From Alphaproteobacteria bacterium (GTDB taxonomy: Bacteria; Pseudomonadota; Alphaproteobacteria; Micavibrionales; Micavibrionaceae), in contig JALZUF010000219.1 of NCBI GenBank assembly GCA_023301785.1, positions 1 to 5,039 on the forward strand: 5,039 nucleotides of DNA, given 5' to 3'. Below are positions 1-4,900 of this stretch, piece by piece (the stretch's first letter is position 1; the number at the start of each line of letters is the position of its first letter). A model generated the notes under the pieces. It saw only the letters and a list, made by a program, of their open reading frames with translations, did not search any database and was not told the origin of the DNA. The position numbers and the translations under genes were made by a program.

Positions 1-351
1 CTCAAGCGGTCGTACAATGCGTTGGCAATTAATACCCGCCATCGTTTCCAATTCATATTCCTGAAAACCCTGCTTTTCGTGGAAGGTATATATATTCTTA
101 TAAGCCGTATCAATCGCCGCACAAATTTCAGGATCAAGCGCGCCTTCTTCTTGATCAACACGCAAACCATCTAATGATGCACCGTCGAATTGCAGCGTAT
201 AATCCTTCACCGCCTCATCTCCGTTTTGCAAAACATTGTCGAGTATATCGGCCACGGCTTCTGATAAATTTTTATCATTTGCGAAAACAGGACGGCGCAG
301 ACACTTTTCCTGCTCATCTTTATTCAGGTTTTTCCAAATTACTTGCTGCAT
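1..351 (-). CDS. hisD: Histidinol dehydrogenase, N-terminal part (cut by window edge)
   Basis: HisD oxidises L-histidinol to L-histidine in two NAD-dependent steps, the last reactions of histidine synthesis, in the cytoplasm. Only the first 117 codons are in the window, and the frame is open at base 1. The family is usually about 430 residues, so roughly three quarters is missing, including the zinc ligands and catalytic histidines. The visible part has the family pattern: an Arg-Arg-Pro near residue 20, then AVADIL..V..NGDEAV..YT..FDG (about 32-57), the AAIDTAYKNIYTFHEKQ helix region (about 78-94), and GINCQRIVRPLE at the edge, which in the family leads into the VGLYVPGG segment. The ATG at 349-351 follows the hisG stop after 3 bases. 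No Shine-Dalgarno sequence is visible, so translation probably depends on ribosomes finishing hisG. Identification is by remembered family pattern and position after hisG, and is firm. Confidence 0.95.
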   Translation of the reverse strand, partial: MQQVIWKNLNKDEQEKCLRRPVFANDKNLSEAVADILDNVLQNGDEAVKDYTLQFDGASLDGLRVDQEEGALDPEICAAIDTAYKNIYTFHEKQGFQEYELETMAGINCQRIVRPLE

Positions 352-354
352 TTT

Positions 355-1245
355 TTAATCCATCATTTTTTCGATTGGCAGTACGAGGATTGAGCTTGCG
401 CCTTTGGCTTTTAACTCTTCCATTGTATCCCAAAAAACATTTTCTTCGCTGACGGCATGCACTGCTACTTGATCATCACGCCCTCTTAACGGCACGATCG
501 TCGGTGCTTCTGATCCTGGTAAAACTGCCTTAATCTCATCCAAAGCCGCCACAGGTGCGTGCAATATTATATAACGGCTATTTTTAGCCTTTAAAACGGC
601 GCTCATTCGCGTCACTAAACGTTCATAAATTCTTGTAATCTCGGTAGGCATATCTGGATTTTTGATAAGAACGGCCTGACTTTGTAAGACCTCCTCAATC
701 TCTTTTAAACCATTCGACGCCAACGTTCCACCCGTAGAAACAAGATCACAAATTGCTTCGGCAAGATGCGTTTTTGGCGCAATTTCAACCGCACCTCTCA
801 TGGTCACAATTTTTGCATCAATATTTTTTTCTTTCAAATACTGCGCCAACACGCCCTTATAAGACGTCGCGATTGTTTTGCCTTTAAAGTAATCCAAGCT
901 CGTACAATTTTCTTCATTCGGCACAGCCAAAGAAAGGCGGCAACGACCAAAGCCAAGCTGCATAACCGTTTCAATAAGAGAGAAGTTTTCAGTGTCGTCC
1001 CTTGCCTGCGCTTCAAATAAAACATTTTCGCCAACAATCCCCAACTGACATACGTCTGTCGCAACAAACGCAGGAATATCATCATCCCTCACCAGCAATA
1101 CATCGAGAGGAAAATTTTGCGCACGGCACAATAATTGATCCTTACTTTTTTCCAATGTGATCCCACATTTTTTTAACAAATCCAGCGAGTCTTCTGACAA
1201 TCGTCCAGATTTCTGAACCGCTATTTTTAATCTATATTCTTCCAT
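355..1245 (-). CDS. hisG: ATP phosphoribosyltransferase, long form
   Basis: HisG joins ATP and PRPP to give N1-(5-phosphoribosyl)-ATP, the first committed and normally histidine-inhibited step of histidine synthesis. At 296 residues it matches the long, self-sufficient form (E. coli is 299), which does not need the HisZ partner. The N-terminus (RLKIAVQKSGRLSEDS, about 5-20) and RDDDIP (53-58) fit the catalytic half. The PRPP-binding loop is seen as AEAICDLVSTGGTL (162-175). The regulatory ACT-like C-terminal domain spans about 222-296, including RYIILHAP (224-231), the FWDTMEELKAKGASSILVLP stretch (271-290) and IEKMMD at the end. This last part is close to the E. coli protein as I remember it. 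The ATG at 1243-1245 overlaps the upstream stop as TAATG, and an AGGA lies 8 bases before it (1254-1257), supporting this start. It is the second gene of the operon. Confidence 0.97.
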   Translation of the reverse strand: MEEYRLKIAVQKSGRLSEDSLDLLKKCGITLEKSKDQLLCRAQNFPLDVLLVRDDDIPAFVATDVCQLGIVGENVLFEAQARDDTENFSLIETVMQLGFGRCRLSLAVPNEENCTSLDYFKGKTIATSYKGVLAQYLKEKNIDAKIVTMRGAVEIAPKTHLAEAICDLVSTGGTLASNGLKEIEEVLQSQAVLIKNPDMPTEITRIYERLVTRMSAVLKAKNSRYIILHAPVAALDEIKAVLPGSEAPTIVPLRGRDDQVAVHAVSEENVFWDTMEELKAKGASSILVLPIEKMMD

Positions 1246-1526
1246 TATATGTGTCCTAAACGTTTTAAAATTTTGTTATAACCATCATTTCCATGCTTAA
1301 TAAATCGCGCCACGCGCGTCACTGTTGCCGTGCTTACGCCCGTCTCTCCTGATATCTCACGATATGATTTTTTCTGACTCAACAACCGCGCCACTTGCCA
1401 CCGCGCACCAAATTCATCAATCTCCCCTGGCGTACATAAATCATGAAAGAAATGTTCACATTCTTTCGTTGTTTTAAGCTGTAAAATCGCTTCAAACAAC
1501 TCTTTTTCATTCTGTTTTGTCATCAT
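1245..1526 (-). CDS. yerC: TrpR-like DNA-binding regulator, YerC/YecD family
   Basis: This is a 93-residue protein of the Trp-repressor superfamily, YerC/YecD branch. Visible features are the LFEAILQLKTTKECEHFFHDLCTPGEI start (10-36), an Arg in FGARWQVARLL (39-49), and a helix-turn-helix at about 54-76 (SYREISGETGVSTATVTRVAR), followed by the family-typical HGNDGYNKILKRL end (78-90). Aligned by eye to E. coli TrpR, the tryptophan contacts T44, R54 and R84 fall on T32, R42 and R71, but S88 falls on F75, so the ligand need not be tryptophan. It is the first gene of the unit with hisG and hisD, overlaps hisG by one base, and its promoter carries an inverted repeat. The context suggests a histidine-operon repressor that also controls itself; that role is inferred. 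Two ATGs stand in tandem (1524-1526 and 1521-1523) with only a weak ribosome site upstream, so the exact start could be either. Confidence 0.9.
   Translation of the reverse strand: MMTKQNEKELFEAILQLKTTKECEHFFHDLCTPGEIDEFGARWQVARLLSQKKSYREISGETGVSTATVTRVARFIKHGNDGYNKILKRLGHI
1254..1257 (-). promoter_or_regulatory. Ribosome binding site of hisG
   Basis: The minus strand reads AGGA, then 8 bases, then the hisG ATG (1243-1245). The site lies inside the last codons of the TrpR-like gene, whose TAA shares its final A with that ATG. Both a Shine-Dalgarno sequence and stop/start coupling are therefore available, which fixes the hisG start. Confidence 0.7.
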
Positions 1527-1540
1527 AAACCGTATATCTT

Positions 1541-1560
1541 TGTGTTAACTCACTAACACA
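1541..1560 (-). promoter_or_regulatory. Inverted repeat, likely operator of the TrpR-like regulator
   Basis: The sequence is TGTGTTA, six bases, TAACACA: perfect 7-base arms around a non-symmetric centre. It ends 14 bases before the first ATG of the TrpR-like gene, overlaps the last three bases of the proposed -10, and covers the expected transcription start. A bound protein here would block RNA polymerase. The adjacent gene encodes a TrpR-superfamily protein, and such dimers bind dyads of this size, so autoregulation is the simplest reading. The arms do not carry the CTAG core of the E. coli trp operator, so a different specificity is expected. The repeat is seen directly; the operator role is inferred. 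Confidence 0.6.
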
Positions 1561-1586
1561 GTAAAACGACAAATTATTTATGTCAA
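1558..1586 (-). promoter_or_regulatory. Sigma-70 type promoter of the yerC-hisG-hisD operon
   Basis: The minus strand has a perfect -35 TTGACA (1581-1586), a 17-base spacer and TACTGT (1558-1563) as the -10. The -10 matches consensus at the three most conserved positions (first T, A, last T) but not the others. Transcription would start near 1551, giving a leader of about 25 bases, too short for an attenuator or T-box. The strong -35 and weak -10 suit a repressible promoter. AT-rich sequence, including the palindrome GAATTAATTC, lies directly upstream. Confidence 0.65.
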
Positions 1587-1595
1587 GAATTAATT

Positions 1596-1613
1596 CATAG
1601 CAGACGCGCTATG
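1596..1613. repeat. Small inverted repeat after the RTX gene
   Basis: CATAGC and GCTATG form a perfect 6-base stem around a 6-base loop, about 60 bases past the RTX stop. On the minus strand it is followed by AATTAATTC rather than a run of T, so it is a poor intrinsic terminator. It might be a weak or Rho-assisted end, or a second protein site upstream of the his promoter. Confidence 0.35.
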
Positions 1614-1672
1614 CTTTCGCTCTAAATTTAAGGAGAATGATTTTTGTGTGAAATTCGCGTTAGCTAGGGGAC

Positions 1673-1978
1673 TTAAACGATAACATCGCCAGCGTTAAAT
1701 AGCGTCACCTCGTCCATACCAACGATACCATCAAGGCGTGCAATAGTCGTAAACGCTGTACCGCCAGTTGTACCATTTGCATCAACTTGAACAAGCGTAT
1801 CACCAGTGGCACCATCCGATGTGAATTGTAGATATTCTTTAATATCACCACTAAATGTACCTGTAATAATATCTGAGATATCTAGATTATCACCATCTGT
1901 TGTTGAGAAATCCATGATCGTATCGGTTTGGGCAAAGGCACTTGCGGCTTCAAATATAAATGTATCTTCGCCACCACC
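1673..1978 (-). other. C-terminal type I secretion target domain
   Basis: Residues about 1020-1120 follow the last RTX repeats with EDTFIFEAASAFAQTDTIMD (1023-1042), then FS..DGDNLDISDII, an EYLQFTSDG stretch, GDTLVQVDANG, FTTIARLDGIVGMDEVTL, and a short hydrophobic tail ending DVIV. This order is that of the VCA0849-subclass C-terminal targeting domain of proteins exported by type I (ABC transporter) systems. It marks the true C-terminus and implies an ABC/MFP/TolC-type exporter elsewhere in the genome. Confidence 0.85.
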
Positions 1979-4900
1979 ACCATAGAGCGTATCTGTTCCT
2001 GCACCACCGCTTATAATATCATCGCCATCTGTTCCCGCGCCCGACAATGTTACCACATTTGCGCCAGCGTAGTTTGCTAGTCCAACAAAAACATTACCCG
2101 TATCTGGACCTGATATATCCGCCCCAAGAACCTCACCACCAGCTCTTTCAAAGAAGGTTAATTCTAAAGTATAAGTTCCAGCACTCAGCACCTGACCGGC
2201 ACTCGTTACAGTAACATTCCCATGCAACCCATCATTGTTAACAATTTGAGCACCATCCAAGAACAGCTGGCTACCATCATCTGAGTTAGTTCTAAATGTA
2301 TATGTTCCTGCCGTCGTAATCGTTAAAGTGGACTCAAATTTAAGTGCGTAGTCTGAAGTACCATCATAGATTGATGGGTCAAAGTTTGATGCGGTTCCTG
2401 CCGTTGTTGATCCTAAATTATGATCACGCCCACCATTTAATGTGAACCCTGCGGTGTTAAGATTAGAAGACGTGGTGAAAGGTAAATCGTAGTACTGGAA
2501 GTTCCAACCTTGCGATGACGTAATTGTTGGCACGGCCGTTCCATCGCCATAAATAATATCATCACCTGCGCCACCTTTAATAACATCGTCATCATCATTT
2601 CCGTTAAGTGTATCGTTGCCCGCCCCTCCAAACAGAAGGTCAATGCCATCACCACCACTTAAGACATCAGCGCCACCGTAACCATAAAGATGATCGTTAC
2701 CAGCTCCACCATTTAAAATATCTGCCGCATTATCATCACTCATAAGACCCGCATCCCATTCAATCAAATACCCTTCTTGGTGTGTAAATGACTGCGTATC
2801 ATTACCATCTGCCAACCCATCAGATGCGGTCCACAGATATACGTAATTTTGCGTATTACTATTTGGTTGTCCTGCGGAAAATAGCCTATCAAAACCATTG
2901 ACTGCCGAACCGCCAGTATTTCCTTCCCAAAATTGAACACCCGCCTCAATACCATCGGTAATAAGCCACTCATTAAGATTTTCAAGGTCATTTCCTGATG
3001 TAAAGAAACTGCCTTGTGCGCCTGAATTACCAGGGTTCACTTGTGCATCCAAGAATGCTAATTCACCCAGAGTCGTTACCGTCGCAAGATGTCCATTAAC
3101 GCCATTTAAAACTGTTGCATTTGCTGTTGTTTGTGAAGATGTCCAAGTCGCGGCACCGTCTGTAACAAATTCATAAAAGCTATTCGACCCTTGATTAAAT
3201 ACAACATTAGGGTTCGCGGCTAAAATCACATCAATTTGTGCTTGGGTCAGGCTATTTCCATGAAGGTAATCGTTACCATTTCCACCATTAAGTGTATCTA
3301 CACCTGCACCGCCTAACAGAACATCGCTATCATTTCCACCGTCTAAATCATCGTTACCTGCACCACCATCAAGAATATCATCGCCGTCTCCACCAATAAC
3401 GCTATCAACACCACTGCCTAACGTTAACGTATCGTCATTTGAAGAACCAGTAACTGTAAAATCTTCTGTTTGCACGCTCAAGTCTATAACGACTGATGCA
3501 ACTGCCGAACTTGCTGAGATCTGTTCCACTCCAAGCAGTGAGCCATCTGCCAATCCATTTAACCCCGTTGAGGTCGATGTGATATTTAGCACATCTGTTC
3601 CGCCACCTAAATCGATAGTCGTAAACTGATTTAATGTTGTGCCATCAATCGTCACATCATGAATACCAGCTGCCCCAGTAAGTGTTTCTAACCCAGCCAA
3701 TGTCCCTGTCGTGAAATCAACCGTGGTCGCGTTTGTAAAAATAAGTGCATCTATATCTGCACCGCCATCAATGGATTCTCCAGCTTCAAAGTCCCCGTTC
3801 GCAAGGTAGATTTCGTCATCTGCTAGACCTGCATCAATTATATCAGCGCCAGCTCCTCCTGTGATTTCATCCTCACTCGCAAAACCACCTGTATCTACTA
3901 TAGTATCGTTACCTGCACCGCCATTAAGAATATCATCACCGCCACCACCATCAATAAAATCATTACCAGCGCCACTATTAATTACATCGCCTCCTTCGAG
4001 GCCTTCAATATTATCATCGCCAGAGCCAGTTGTTATTGTATCCGCACTCGATGCCGTACTTACACCTCCTATAACTACGAAGTCTTCGGTTTGCCCACTA
4101 AGGTCAATTGTTACGATTGTCGCGGATCCCGAAGCATCAATTTCTTCAAGTCCTACAATAGAGCTGTCTGTTGCTCCAAGCGTATTTAAATCGGCGGAGG
4201 TCGATGTAATACGTAGAGCATCTGTTCCGCCTGCAAAATCAATTATACCTGCACCGATAATCAATGCATTTATTTGCGCGCCAGTGATTGTTAAATCATC
4301 GTCACCTGCTGACCCTGTTAAGAAGCCATTTTCGACACTAAAAATTGAAGGTAGCGTTGAGCCAGTTACATCATATATTCCATTTGTCTGAATACGGCTG
4401 TTATCTGTTCCACCTAGAAGGTTAACTATATCAAACGCATCAAGTTGCTGGAATGTGTACGTGACATCATCATTTCCTGAACTTCCTAAGAAGTTTTCTA
4501 TCGTATTAATCGTACCTGTCGTTAAATCAATCGTTGTCGCGTTGGTTAAGCGGATGCTATCCGTGCCAGCATCACCTGTAAGTGATTCACCGATGCCAAA
4601 ATCGCCATTAGATAAAAAGAATTCATCATTACCCGCATTACCATTTACAATATCAACACCGACGCCAATATATAAATCATCTGCACCTTCAGAACCAGAA
4701 ATCGTTTCATCACCTGTGCTATCAAATAAATCCCCAGCCGATGTGATTATCATTCCAGAAAAATCATATCCCTGCCCTGATAACGTAAAGATATCAAAGT
4801 TGTTCGCATCAATACTTTCAACACCTGTAAACGTATTTGCCAAATTAAAAAATGAGTCAGCAAAAAGATCAACCTTGTCGTTTCCTGCTCCGCCATCAAA

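Larger units (their letters stand above)
1527..1672. other. Intergenic region between the RTX gene and the his operon
   Basis: This 146-base gap holds the his-operon promoter and operator-like repeat in its left part. Further right are the perfect palindrome GAATTAATTC (1587-1596), a CATAGC/GCTATG inverted repeat (1596-1613) and an AT-rich stretch with TAAATTTA. I see no clear terminator for the RTX gene and no credible small gene. A plus-strand AGGAG followed by ATG near 1631-1639 opens only a four-codon frame. Confidence 0.7.

Noticed and set aside
174..452. Plus-strand frame across the hisD/hisG junction
   Set aside because: It lies opposite two well-identified genes and its translation shows no recognisable pattern.
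766..1085. Short frames on both strands inside hisG
   Set aside because: They are out-of-frame shadows of hisG with no start signals.
1527..1551. His leader peptide, attenuator or T-box before the operon
   Set aside because: The predicted leader is only about 25 bases, with no His-codon run and no room for alternative hairpins.
1596..1613. Intrinsic terminator for the RTX gene
   Set aside because: The stem is only 6 bases and no T-run follows on the minus strand, so I list it only as an inverted repeat.
1631..1680. Plus-strand small gene after AGGAG near 1631
   Set aside because: The ATG is too close to the AGGAG and the frame ends after four codons. A nearby GTG frame has only about 12 codons.
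2437..2991. Two 73-75 codon minus-strand frames inside the RTX gene
   Set aside because: They are alternative frames of the PA14, RTX tract 5 and lectin-like coding regions, with no support of their own.
3861..4391. Plus-strand 176-codon open frame opposite the RTX gene
   Set aside because: It is the antisense of Gly/Asp-rich repeats, giving a Pro/Ser/Ile-rich translation with no domain and no ribosome site. The minus-strand frame is clearly the coding one.
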